Positions 37,701-50,043 of a stretch of DNA of 64,000 bases are shown one piece after another; the first letter of the stretch is position 1; each line of letters starts with the position of its first letter. The DNA lies in the NCBI GenBank assembly GCA_015183035.1, contig JACZZP010000016.1, positions 930,001 through 994,000 of the forward strand, written 5' to 3'. The notes under the pieces were generated by a model, which saw only the letters and a list, made by a program, of their open reading frames with translations, made no database searches and was not told where the DNA came from. The position numbers and the translations under genes are program-made. Source of the stretch: Meloidogyne chitwoodi. Taxonomy: Eukaryota > Nematoda > Chromadorea > Rhabditida > Meloidogynidae.

Positions 37701-39774
37701 AAATATCTTTAAAAAACCAAAATCTTTAAAAACAACCAATTCACGTTTTTTATTTCCTTTAACTGATTAAATATTTCCTCATTATTTTCCAACGATTGCC
37801 TATCATCATTGCCTTCCCAAATAGAAATTATTGAAATGTTATTTGATGCATTTGTGTGACGTTTGATTACTGGCAGAATACCAATTTTTGTTGTAGATGC
37901 TCCTTTGTCGCCCATTAAAACAAATGTTGGAGTAGTGTCAACAAACATTCCTTAATTTCTTTTTTATTTTCAAAATTAAATAAAATATTAAACCTGATAA
38001 TAACTCAATCCTCTTTTGAATAACATCTTTAATATTTACACAATTCAGATACTTATCTGACCACTTTAAATTAAAATTAGAAGCAATTTTGTTTTTTGTT
38101 GTGTAGAATAATCTATTCGATGAAAAAATATCAAAACCAGCGTTTGCAATTATCTTCTTTAATTTTTCTCTTCCATGAAAACTTATACCAGCAGAAAGAA
38201 AGGCATTTAATTCTTCATATATAGTAAGTTTATTTATTTTCTCTTTTTTTTCTGGCGTAAAAACATTTAAAGAATGCCTAGCAATACGAAAAACATTGTA
38301 AGTTGCAGGATTTCCAACCCCGTCTAAATACATTATTAAACAAAAAAAATTTAAATAAACTTGGACTTCTCTCTCTGTGAAAATCTGCCAAGTCACGCGC
38401 TACTTCTTCTAACCTTCTATTGCTTAGATTTTCCAGCGGCATTCTTGGTCGTCCACCAAAAGTTGGACTTAAAGGAAGAACTGACTTCGGCAGGCAGGAA
38501 GTTGTTTGAATTGCAATTGAATTTTTGATGTTAATTGTTTGGACAAAAACCTCCTTCGTTTTGTATGTTGTCATAACAGATATATCTCTCGTTTCTGATT
38601 CTGTTTGAACAGATACATCTCTCATTTTAGGCTCTATTTTTTCTGTAATTTTCCTCATCTTTGTTGTTGAGTTTCGACATTGGCGAGCATTAAATATGCT
38701 AGAAGAAATTTTAGTATTTTTTTGTTGTTGTTTAGCCCATCCTTCTTTAGCAGCAATGCTTTTTTTAGCGTTTTTGCTCTTGTTTTCATCTTAAATTAAT
38801 CTAAAATTAAAACTGCATTTTCTCTCTCAAAACTGCATTTTAGTCTATGAAATTTTTTAAACATAATCTTTAACTAATTTTCTATGAAATGATCAAGCAG
38901 ATTTAAAAATGAGCAAGCCGTTTTCGAAATATTGGATTTTAAAGTTTACATACTTTTTCGTAAATAAAAGATTATGCGAAAGGAAGAGAGCAAGTTAGAG
39001 AACAAGAGAAAAAGGAAATAGTAAACAAGTAGTTTTCGCGCGTGCGTCAATGGGGTGAAAGTGCTGTGTACCTACCTATATTTTGTTGTTCCCTTTTTTA
39101 TTTCTCCATTATTTTCCCTTTTTTGAAGAAGAAAAATGGCAAAACAAGGGAAATAGGGAGAAATGAAAAATGGCTTCTGGACAGTTCGAAACGCGACATT
39201 TCGGTACATCGGGTAAAAGCATATACTTCGCTACAAGAAATTCTGTAAATAGGCAAAACTGGACAAACTTTACCTTTTATTCCGAGATGTCTTTTTTGTG
39301 ATGTTTCCGAAATGTCAGAACGCGGAAAATGATACAACCTGTTAATTTTTAATTACAAAATTACTATTTAATATATCTTTAGACTTGAACGATGAAACAG
39401 TAAAAAAGCTTCAACGTTCATTATTTCTGATTGTTTTTGTAAATATTGGCTGTAGCCTAACATATTTTACTATTTGCATTTCATTTTATTTTATCTTTGG
39501 AGCATTTCTATCTGTAAAAGTTTGCTTTTTACTGACTTATTCTGGAGCTATTTATATTATTGGATCAGCTTCAAATGTACCTATATTATTTATTAATAGG
39601 TAAAATAAAAAATTATTATGAGTAATTAAAATAAATATTTTTTTAAAAATTTACAGCACTGAATACCGAGAGGCATATATAGAAGAATTTATTTTAATCA
39701 AGTCATTTTACAAACGTATATTCTGTAACGAAGTATTTCCTGCAACTAATTTAAATATTGTTCGAGTCGATTAA
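34719..39774 (+). CDS. Serpentine chemoreceptor, Srsx-like GPCR
   Basis: Five exons join in frame: 34719-34921, 35453-35695, 36108-36367, 39383-39599 and 39657-39774. Seven hydrophobic segments are visible. The end of TM3 reads ISCDRLMSILFPLSY, a DR-type motif, and TM7 is followed by NVPILFINSTEYREAYIEEF, the usual C-terminal signature of Srsx-like receptors. The third-inner-loop intron starts at 36368 and contains a complete-looking DNA transposon (36414-39068), making the intron 3 kb long. The exon phases on both sides agree (K-T-N-L-N-D), so the receptor can still be made if the long intron is spliced. It is expected in chemosensory neurons. The subfamily call is moderate. Confidence 0.75.
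36414..39068 (-). mobile_element. Complete-looking DNA transposon with 6-bp target duplication
   Basis: The ends are inverted repeats of about 39 bp starting CACAGCACTTTCACCCC, with three mismatches, and the flanks are TACCTA on both sides (36408-36413 and 39069-39074). The element is 2655 bp long and carries a spliced transposase gene on the minus strand, opposite to the host receptor gene. The CAC end and the protein motifs recall CACTA-like or KDZ-type elements, but a 6-bp duplication is not the usual 2-3 bp of CACTA, so I leave the superfamily open. Confidence 0.75.
36746..38790 (-). CDS. Transposase of the 36.4-39.1 kb element
   Basis: At least six minus-strand exons can be read (near 38790-38345, 38370-37990, 37948-37740, 37690-37365, 37325-37100 and 37057-36746). 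Order of motifs: a DNA-binding-like N-terminus; SFHGREKLKKIIANAGFDIF; LMGDKGASTTKIGILPV with a likely first catalytic Asp; LTGDLKFLSALLCHRGACSN followed by CCICRTP, a zinc-knuckle-like cluster beside a GDLK Asp as in Tnp2-type transposases; VRWWFTKSS; and PKLHYLLHH with SEQAIESYHAVFN, which may give the catalytic Glu. Exon borders are approximate, and the true first exon may lie upstream of 38790. No clear premature stop was found, so it may be active. The family assignment is uncertain. Confidence 0.6.
39190..39320. repeat. Short inverted-repeat relic beside the transposon
   Basis: GACATTTCGG (39195-39204) and CCGAAATGTC (39307-39316) are perfect inverted arms within a G/C-richer block in the same receptor intron. 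A small MITE is likely. Confidence 0.45.
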
Positions 39775-39882
39775 AAATTCAAACAATTTTTTGGATTATT
39801 TTTGTTAATTTATGAGTATTTAAAAAATTATAGTAAATATAAAAAATATTCTTATTTTTGTGATTTTTGATAAAATTTTAAT

Positions 39883-40020
39883 TAAGGTTGAGAGGGAAAT
39901 CGAACTCGCAAAAAATCGAAATATGATTTGAGAATTTCGATTTCGACTTGTGAACAACAAAATTCGAGATTTAATAAAATCGGGATAATCCTGACGGTAT
40001 CCCTATCACACTCAACTTTA
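39883..40020. mobile_element. MITE of about 138 bp
   Basis: The ends TTAAGGTTGAGAGGG and CACTCAACTTTAA are inverted, and the inside contains TCGAAAT and CGGGAT words like the hAT elements at 775 and 2801. It is therefore probably a hAT-derived MITE. No coding sequence. Confidence 0.5.
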
Positions 40021-40850
40021 ATTTTTTTAATGTTTACAATGTAAAAAATATTTCATTTATCTTCCTCTTATTTTAATTCATTTCATTCAATAATAATTAT
40101 ACTTTAATATTTAAATTTGTATAGTTTAAAAAAAATTTCTATAATACCTATTTCTAAAAAATAACTTAATTTTACTGGCAAAATGTTATAAAATCGTTTT
40201 TTTTAAATATTTCAGAAAAATTACTTAAAATGTTCAATAAATTCAAAAAAATGCTTTAACAAATTCATTATTAGTTTTTATTCAGGAATCAAAACAATAA
40301 TAATTTAGACTTTTTGAGTTACAACAAAATTAATACAAATTTGTTTGAGTAGGTAACTATTATAAAACATTTTTAATGTTTAGGCGAACAATTAATGCCA
40401 AAAAAATTTTTACCTTTCGAAAAGAAATCCCATCTGACTTTGCTTACATATTGAATTTTTTCTCTAGTAAAATTATTCTTTAAAATTATTGCTAGCTAAT
40501 ATGTACATAAATTAGAAAAATTTAATTTAGAGGGGATAGCAAAAAAACGAAGAAACAATTTCCATTGTTCCATTGTTTAATAGGTATGTAGAGGAAATAA
40601 ATTTTTATTTATTAAATTTTATAATTCATTTAATAAATTTAAATTTATTAATTAATTTCGAAAAAGCAATTCCAACTTGACTAGTTTTTAAAATACATCC
40701 ATTAAAACAATTAAAACATCTAATTTCTAGCCAAGTTTTAGCAAAGGTTCAAAGCTTTCTAAAAGTGAATTTACTCTCCTCAAAATATTTTTTAAATAAA
40801 ATTTAACGTTTTAATTAATTTAAATGTTAAATAAAAATTTTAAATTTCAT
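40021..40850. other. Intergenic, AT-rich
   Basis: I see no gene or repeat. It should contain the promoter of the EAR-motif gene. Confidence 0.4.
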
Positions 40851-41978
40851 ATGAAATATAAATTAATATTATTATTTTATTTTGTTTTAAAAATACAATT
40901 TTTAATTTCATCACCCAACGATGAAGGAACATCCAAAGTATAATTTTTAAAATAAAAAGAATAGGCATATTAGATTCTATATAGAATAACCGAAATTAAA
41001 ATTTTGAACATTTTTTTAGTGGAAATATTTTTTTAAATTATTAGATAATTAAGTATTAATGACTTAAAATATAGAAAAATGTTAATACTCTTAAAAAAAC
41101 TGAAAATGAGGGAAACAATCAATCAAATACTGCAAGTGAAGATTTAGACCTAGAACTTCGTTTAGCTTCACGTAAATTAATTTTAATTATTTAAAATAAT
41201 ATTTAAATAAAGGTGTTGAAAAAAATAAAGAAAAAAGTATATTAATCATGAAGGAATAGATTTAAATGTTCCAACTAACACCGAACAAATTGAACAAAAA
41301 GGTAAAAAACATTGCAATGATCGTGGAAAGGGAATTATGAAAGAAGAGGAAAATGTCAAGAAAAAACAAATTAATACACAACAAAAAACATTAGCATTAC
41401 ATAGTGCAGGTCCAAATAATTTGGCAGGTGAAGGTCCGAGTAATGGTATTAGCCATTTTGTTCAACAGTTATCGCAACACCTAAACAATAAACAACAAAT
41501 TCTTACTAATTTTAATAGAACAATACAAAGACCTTTTAGTAATTTTAACCCTTATCAAGTACAACACCAACCTCGTTTTAACCTTTATCCACCGCAAATA
41601 CCTTTATCTCTTCATCAATTACAACAACAACAATTAAATCCTAATGTTGCAAATGCTCAAGTCATACGACAACCAATTTTGAATAGAAATTCACAAACAC
41701 AAACAATAGATACTGCTCAAAGTTCAAACATTCGCCCAAATCCAATTCACAGCCTAGATCAATCTAATAATCCATTTCACCCATTAAATTTAAATATTTC
41801 CAACACAGAGCGAAAACGTTTTTATCAATCTGGACAAAGCAGCAGTTCAAATGTTCGACCAAGAATACTTGAAACAGTTCGACAACAATTTCAGCCACAA
41901 CAAGAATCACAAGGTTCAAATACTCCAAAAGTGAATAGTCAAGGTTCAGGCGACAACAATTCAGAGAACGGTAATTAA
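40851..41978 (+). CDS. Secreted Q/N/P-rich protein with plant-type EAR motifs, candidate nuclear effector
   Basis: Exon 1 (40851-40937) encodes a clear signal peptide (about LILLFYFVLKIQFLISS). Exon 2 (41075-41171) encodes SEDLDLELRLAS, which contains DLELRL, a classic LxLxL EAR repression motif as in plant SUPERMAN-type factors. Exon 3 (from 41213) runs to a 65-nt stretch at 41237-41301. If this is an intron, the frame continues without fault; if it is retained, the frame breaks by one base, and its own open frame reads GIDLNVPTN, another EAR-like (DLN) motif. The rest (to the TAA at 41976-41978) is Gln/Asn/Pro-rich with a further LNLNI and basic clusters (VKKKQ, ERKRF). In plants EAR motifs recruit TOPLESS co-repressors. 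A secreted nematode protein with them suggests an effector acting in the host nucleus. I do not recognise a family. Confidence 0.6.
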
Positions 41979-43035
41979 AAAAATTAAATTTATTAATATT
42001 TTAAAAATTCAAAGGTCAGTAAAATGGTAGAAGAAAATGCCTAAAGTCGATTTTAATGAAAAACATGCTAAGAAAGATGATTATATAAAAACAAAATTAT
42101 AAAAAAAAGATTAACCGTATTTAAGAAATCATATTCATCTAAAAAAATTTTCGAATTATTTCTGAATTAAAAAAAAAAAAGTAAAAATATGTGTTATTAA
42201 ATTAATCAAATAATTTTAAAGTAAAAAAACATTAGGCATTAACAAAAAATTCAAAAAATTCTTTCGCAATTATTTCTTTTGATGGGGTAATTTACATATA
42301 AAAATATGAAAAAGTGGATTTGTTTCATATGTATGACCTAACAAAAAACCAAAAATAAAAAGAAAAAATCATAAATTGCCTTTGTAGTAGGCAAGCCTAC
42401 CCTCCTAAAAATCGAAATTTTAAAAGACACAAATGCACTTTTTCATGATTATAGCCAAATTAACATTTACGAAAAAATAATTTCGAAAAAATTATTGCTT
42501 TCTAATACATTCTCTTAATGCCTGTCTTCCTTAATATTTAAATTTTAATATTAAATTTAATTATAGGTATATTAAATATTTTTTAATTATTTAAAAATGC
42601 TTTTACAAAATTTATTTTTTATAAGTTTCCTTTTTCTAAAACAACAAAGAATAATTAGGGATCATCCTCTACCGTAAAAGAAATTCCATAAAATTATTTA
42701 CAATTTAATGAAAATGTTAAAAATCAATCTGAATTGAAAAAAAATTTAAAATTAAATTTAAAAATATTTTTAAATTTTAGTTTGAAAGATTAAATGAAAT
42801 AGAAAATTTAATGTCTCATGAAAGTGATGTAAAAAATTCGAATGTTCATTTTTTAATTGATTTAATTATTATAATCAAGAAAATTACGAATTTTTACAAA
42901 TACCTACTCGGTATCGGTTGCGATATCGAGACTGCAAAAACAGATACCGTGAAATAGACAATAACAGTACTCTCGGTATCGGTCTCGGTTTTTCCAATTC
43001 TAACTTAAAGCAGTTTAAAATTTACTAACATTTAT
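41979..43035. other. Intergenic with repeat scraps
   Basis: Mostly A/T. A stretch at about 42780-42850 reads like a decayed exon (FERLNEIENLMSHES). A repeat scrap with CTCGGTATCGGTT words lies at 42905-42990 and resembles the CGGGATCGG arrays of the hAT remnant at 775. I see no upstream exons for the ABC transporter fragment that follows. Confidence 0.4.
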
Positions 43036-44387
<1,352 letters not shown>

Positions 44388-44544
44388 GGATTCTTTTTGG
44401 ACTTTCTAATATTTCTAATATAAATAATAATATTGACTTTAATTTTTTAATGTAGAAAATCGTATTAATATAATATAAAAATTTAATTTATATGTTTCTA
44501 TGAGAAAAATAACGTATACTTTTAGATATTAAATTAGTGCGGTA

Positions 44545-44690
44545 AAATCGAATTTCGGGATCCTGTAGCGGGATTTGAGTTAAATTTTTTGTCCGGGACG
44601 GGATCCAATGGGAATTCCGAAATTTTAAAAATAATGGGATTTCGAGACGGGATCCCGGAAAATCCCGTTCCGCGCCGCACTCTAATTAAA
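44545..44690. mobile_element. G/C-richer MITE with GGGATCC words
   Basis: The outer ends AATTAGTGCGG and CCGCACTCTAATT are inverted with a small offset. The inside carries repeated GGGATCC/GGGATTT words, similar to the repeats at 780-950 and 2681-2792. No coding sequence. Confidence 0.55.
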
Positions 44691-45329
44691 ATAGTTAACT
44701 ATTAATTTGTTGCCTCGCTCAAGGTCTAAAAAAATTTATTTTAAAGAAATTAAAAATCAAAGATTTTAGGGGGTATTTATAAAATACGATGTTTGCACAT
44801 GTCTGAACTTTTTGGGCTCTACGACATGCGTTCGATACTAAATAGTTTTATTTTATAGAATTTTTCTAAAAAATTGACAGCCGTAGCAGCAGTTTCACTG
44901 GGGCAGAAGACGCGGTCACATCACGATTCATAATAATCCTCCACCTCCATAGTGCGTATTTATTATAATAGCCCGCACTCCGCCATAACGACCACAAGTC
45001 GACGCCTCCAGGCTGAAGCAAGACCAAACACGGCACACGCAACACAAATACAAGGCACACGTAAACATAAACAATCTCTGTCTCGTGTGTGGCACACTCC
45101 TACCCCTCCACTGGCTACCGCTGATGATTGAAGCACTTAATAAGTCATATATATATATGGTCATTAATAATATATGGAATATTAGATGTGTTGCAAACTG
45201 TGACTATTGCGACAAGTAGTCTAGCTTCCTCTTTATCTCTAATTCTCTTTATTTCACATACTATTTCGCTATAATCTGCTATACTACATAATACTATTTT
45301 GGCACTCTTAACTTATAGCGATTTTTTAA
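44691..45329. other. Intergenic with a G/C-richer unique block
   Basis: About 44880-45130 is far less AT-rich than its surroundings (for example CGGCACACGCAACACAAATA). Small frames in it look accidental. The 25-bp phrase CGTAAACATAAACAATCTCT... at 45060-45084 recurs at 45930-45954 in direct orientation. It is probably repeat-derived. Confidence 0.4.
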
Positions 45330-45954
45330 TGGTACGAGCAAGACGTATATGGTGTCATTCGAAAGAGCTCGTCGAGCTGAGTCGAACTAAGGGTGAGAGA
45401 AGTTGTTCCGGCAATAAGGGACCGAGTTACAGACTTTTGAAAATTGAAAAAACGTATGGGGACCAAGCTCCTCTATGTGATTACCGCGGCTGCTTTTAAA
45501 TTATTTTCAATGAATTAATATTTTGTTGTAATTTGCGCCGTAGAATAACGCATGTACCAAAAGCCAACCAGCCATGGGCGCTAAAATGAAGAAGTGATAA
45601 AACCTCCCAATGGTCCACGTTTGGCATGTTTCCAGCAAACTTCGATCTTTCATAACTTTTTTGTTCATAATCGTTCAATCAAGAAGATTTTGGACGACAA
45701 TCATTTTTTGTATTACCTTTCTTATTGATGTAGAAGCTCAATAGAATTTTTTCAGATTTTTCATACATATTTGGGGATATAATAAAGAAATTTAATTTGA
45801 TATAATCTTTTTTTGAAAAATAATCGTAATTTACTGACCAATTTATCATTATTTTGAAGCATTTAGAAGCTACTGCAATTTTTTAGAAAAAAATGCAATG
45901 CGATACAACAAACAACCTTACAAAACTAACGTAAACATAAACAATCTCTGTCTC
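45060..45954. repeat. Pair of 25-bp direct repeats
   Basis: The 25 bases starting CGTAAACATAAACAATCTCT are identical at 45060-45084 and 45930-45954. They bracket the MITE copy at 45330-45700, so both may belong to one larger composite repeat. Confidence 0.5.
45330..45700. mobile_element. Second copy of the 616-bp MITE family
   Basis: The core, from CTCCTCTATGTGATTACCGC through AATAACGCATGTACCAAAAG to AATCGTTCAATCA, matches 6070-6302 closely. The left arm with GAAAGAGCTCGTCGAGCTGA is also shared. The right arm is eroded, so this copy is old or truncated. Confidence 0.7.
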
Positions 45955-46307
45955 TCATAAATAATTATTTATGTGAGCAGCCCATGGCTACACATAATAA
46001 ATAAAGCATATCTGCCAAGGACCTGCCGCTTGTGTATCGCTACTTCTTAAAAAACTCATTTTTCCTTATATATGAATGAAAGGATTTCTTTGACTTTATT
46101 GTGACGAGGAATAAACAAACATAGAGATATGGATAAAAAGACTACTATTTTCTACTACTTATATCCCTGTCGATTCAACGTCTTATAGCTCTTCCTCTAG
46201 TTCTAAATACGTATTCTCTCCCCTGTCCTCAATGAATGCAGCAAATATTATTTTACAATAAAGAATATTTTTTACGATAAATATGAAAAAAAATACATTA
46301 AAATTAC

Positions 46308-47000
46308 GGCTCTACTTCACTTTATGAGTCCCATCGAACATTAAGAGTCCAATCGAACATTAGGAGTCCAATGAAAGTTTATAAGTCCAATCTAAACTTT
46401 ATGAGTCCTATCAAAATTTATGAGTCCAAACAAAAGTTTATGAGTCCAATAAAAATTATGATTTTTCGTCAATCAGGGAGAAGTGGGGAGGCCATTTTAT
46501 AATTCCAAACTTTTAAATATTAACAAATTATATGCCATTCGAAAGAGCTCTTCGGGCTTAGTAGAATGAGACCAAAATATTCTAAGTTGGGCAAATTTGA
46601 ACAAAGTTATACTAATTAAAACTTAGTTAATAAAACTTTTTGAGCAGCCTCGGTAAATCCTAAAATGGACTTACTCCCCCTATTATTTTTCAATTTTCAA
46701 GAACCTATATCCTGGCTCATAGTTATTTTTGCGAGTCGAATCTAGTATCATTCTACTTAGTTCGACGAGACGAATAGAATAGTTTGTATTTGATTTCGCC
46801 TAAAATAAATTTTTCAACAAATAAGGTACTTGACAAAAAATCATAGTTAAATAATTTCATTGGACTCATAAATTTTGATAGGACTCATAAAGTTTAGATT
46901 GGACTCATAAATTTTTATTGGACTCATAAACTTTCATTGGACTCCTAATGTTCGATTGGACTCTTAATGTTCGATGGGACTCATAAAGTGAAGTAGAGCC
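46308..47000. mobile_element. 693-bp palindromic element with perfect 8-bp duplication
   Basis: The ends (GGCTCTACTTCACTTTATGA and its mirror) are inverted arms of about 170 bp, each made of seven or so tandem units of about 20 bp built round ATGAGTCCAATC. The flanks are AAAATTAC on both sides (46300-46307 and 47001-47008). The 8-bp duplication points to hAT or a related superfamily. The centre holds a nested relic of another MITE and no gene. Confidence 0.85.
46530..46800. mobile_element. Nested third copy of the 616-bp MITE family
   Basis: GCCATTCGAAAGAGCTC at the left and TTCGACGAGACGAATAGAAT at the right resemble the arms of the element at 5933-6548, with the shared inner phrase GGACTTACTCCCCC. 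The copy is well diverged and lies inside the palindromic element, so it is an older or later nested insertion. Confidence 0.6.
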
Positions 47001-47009
47001 AAAATTACT

Positions 47010-47160
47010 AATTCCCGGCGCCGGACCTGATCCGGCCGGATTTTTCCGGATTCGGTCCCAAATTTAAAAAATTACGGTTCTTACGGTTTACGGTAACGAT
47101 TTACGGTAGTAAATTACGGTTACGGCTTACGGTAAATTTCACTTACGACGCAGCTCTATT
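47010..47160. repeat. Repeat block with TTACGGT words
   Basis: A G/C-rich start (CCCGGCGCCGGACCTGATCCGG) is followed by many TTACGGT/TTTACGGT words. It adjoins the palindromic element and looks like one subterminal end of another hAT-like element. The other end is not seen. Confidence 0.5.
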
Positions 47161-47684
47161 AACTAGTAATTGTTAGTCAGAAAGAGATTTATTTATTCAT
47201 GGATGGAAAAGTTGGTAAGAATTTTAATTAATCTTCTAAATATTTTTTATTTTAAGGACCAGACTCTGGATTTAGACTCAAGTAAAAATCCAGGTCTAGG
47301 ATAAATCAAAAATGCCCAAAAATTCCTGGATCTTGACTCTAGATTCAGAAAATACCCATGTCTTGATATTCAGATCTAGTCCTATCTCTAATAGGTACTT
47401 TGTTCGTGTTCCTTCCCTATAAGCATGCTTAGTACTAGTGATCGTTTTTCTATATTTTGATATTATCAAAACTAATATTTAAAAAATTAATTCATTAATA
47501 AAAACAAAATAAGCAAAATGATTCACATTATAAATTTATTGTACTTTTAATTTAACTATTAGTTTAATAATTCTACATATATATTTTGTTCATTTTATAA
47601 ATTATAATTATTTTATTAATTGTTAGTTTTAAAATAATTATGAATAAATAAAAAATTTATTTAAATATTAAATTTAGTAATTAA
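47161..47684. other. Intergenic with repeat scrap
   Basis: A repeat scrap at 47258-47390 uses CTGGATTTAGACTC and CCAGGTCTAG words like the relic in the P450 intron. The rest is A/T sequence ahead of the protease gene. Confidence 0.35.
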
Positions 47685-50043
47685 ATGTTTTTATTTTTAA
47701 TTATTTTTTATATTCCTAAATTGATTCAAACATTTTCACATGCTCCACCTGAATGGTTATCAGGATTTGATGTTTATGGTTTGTTTTTATAAAATTTCAA
47801 TCTCTCCATTTTTCTTCAAAAATAAGAAAAACTTTTTTATTAATTTCTCTTAAAATACAAAAATAAAAAATTTATTCAGAAAATGTAAAATATTTTTTAA
47901 TTTATTTTCTTTTTATTGTTCATCCTTTAATTTATAATAGTATTTTCAGTAAATAATAAATTTAATTAATTTATAAAAATTAAAATATATTTATATTATT
48001 TTCCCAGATCCTGTCCGTTGTGGTTTGTCTATTCCCTTTGAACAAAAGTTAAAACCTAAACAAATAAATTTATCAAATATTAATCGTTCTAAAAGAAGGA
48101 CAATATTAGATTCAGAATTTAAAGTGAAAAATTAATTTTTTTATTTTTTAATATTATTTTTAAAAATTCAAAAGGTATTAGGAGGAGAAAATGTCAGAGA
48201 AGGTGAATATCCTTGGGCTGTTTATTTAATAAATCCAATTTTGAGATGTACTGGTGTTCTTATTTCAAAACGTCATGTACTCACAGCTGCTCATTGTTTT
48301 AGGAAAAAAGGAGTTAAGTTTATTTGTAAAAAAGTTGCTGGTGAAAAATTCAAATCATGTTGCAGGTAAATATTTTATAAATTTTTAAATAAAAATAAAC
48401 TAAAGATATTAAATAAATAGTAAAGTAATGTTAATTTCTGAAAAACTTTGCAATAAAATTTAATTTTTTTTAAATTTTCCTTAAATAAATTAAAAATTTA
48501 AGTAAATCAGATGCCGCTAACATTAAAACAGTTTTGTCTGAATATTTTATTCAAGTTGGAAGTATTTGTATTGGGGAAGAAGCATCTTTAAAAAACTGTA
48601 AATTACCAGGACATGCAATTAAATATACAATAAAAAAGTAATTTTATTTAAAATTTATTAATTATTTTAAAATTTTGTTTGGAATTTATTTAAAATAGAT
48701 AATAATTATTTAATTTAAATTATATATAAAATTATATATATTTTTAACTTTCAGTGCTATATATAATCATTATTTTGAAAATAATTGTATTGGAAGTAAT
48801 TAATTTTAAAAAATTAAATTTATATAATTATTATATTTTATAGGAGATTATGCAATAATAGAATTAGGACATCCAATTCCATTAGAAAAGAAAACTGTTG
48901 AAATTAATTTAAATAAAAATAATGAAAAAATAACAATACCTGCAAATATTGCAAATCATATAGTAATATAATTAAAAATAAAAGAAAATTTATTTTTAAA
49001 AATATAAAATTAAAATTTAATAATTTTAAACAAAATAAATAAATTACCTAATATAATTTAATTTTTTTAAATATTAAAAAAATTTATTTTATTTTCAAGT
49101 GTTTACTTCATTTGGACGAAAAAGTTAATAAACTTAATTGGAGGAATTTATCATCATTACCTGTTGTATTTGGTTGGGGTCAAAGTAATAATAATTATAA
49201 TTTTTAAATTATTTAATTATTTTTAATTTTAAAGCTGTAAATATTAATGGAAAAATGAGACCTTCATCATTTTTACAAAAAGCTAAATTAATTTCTTTAA
49301 TGAAACAAAAAGATTGTAAAAATAATGTTAAAAATTATCATGAAGATTTAATTTGTGTTATTTCAAAAAAGAATATAAGTACATGTGCAGTTAAGTTTTT
49401 TTTAATTTAATTATTTTTTGGATTATCTTTAATTAAATATTTAATTTTAAAATATTTTTATTTGAATTTTTAAATTTATTTTTAATAAAAAATAGAGAAA
49501 ACTTATTAAATAATTCTTTTAAAACTTAAGTTAAAAAAATTAGTTTAACTTTCCTTCAAAAGAGCAACTTGTACCATAAGTTATTTTAAAAAATTTAGAA
49601 AGTTTTAATTCTATATTTAAGCGTTGGACCTTAAGTTTTAATATTTAGAAGCTTCGTTCCTGAAGTTTCGGTTTGCCTAAAAAAATTATTTAATAGAATT
49701 TTAAAATTACAAATTATTTAAATATATTTATTTTTTAATTTTAAAGGGTGATAGCGGTGGAGGTTTAGCTAGTCAATTTGAGGATTCTCAAGGTATAAAA
49801 CGCTGGTTTTTACTTGGAGTAACTTCAATGGGTGTAAATTGTTCTAGATTAGTTTTGGGAAATTTTATAGAAAAACAAACTATTTTGGTATTTTTTATTT
49901 TTTGTAAAAATTAAAATTTAAAAAAGATGGATACAAATGTTTATTATTATCGTAATGTTATTGATGAAATTATAGGAACACAAGAAAATCAACGAAAAAA
50001 ATGGAAAAATTTAATAAATTTTCATGCTTTAGAATTTTGTTAA
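47685..50043 (+). CDS. Secreted trypsin-like serine protease
   Basis: Ten or so exons join in frame. The first (47685-47776) encodes a signal peptide ending near SHA. A short pro-region of about 55 residues with KRSKRRT-like basic residues (SKRRTILD) leads into VLGGENVREGEYPWAVYL, the activation cut and mature N-terminus. Catalytic residues are visible in order: His in TAAHC, Asp in RDYAIIEL, Ser in GDSGGGL. The usual GDSGGP is GDSGGG, a Pro-to-Gly change. A long Cys-containing insertion (about residues 130-190) lies between the His and Asp. The C-terminal tail after FVNR-like strands is extended by about 40 residues. Expected to be exported to the gut or secreted and activated by a trypsin-like cut. 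The family (S1) is firm; the substrate is unknown. Confidence 0.85.
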
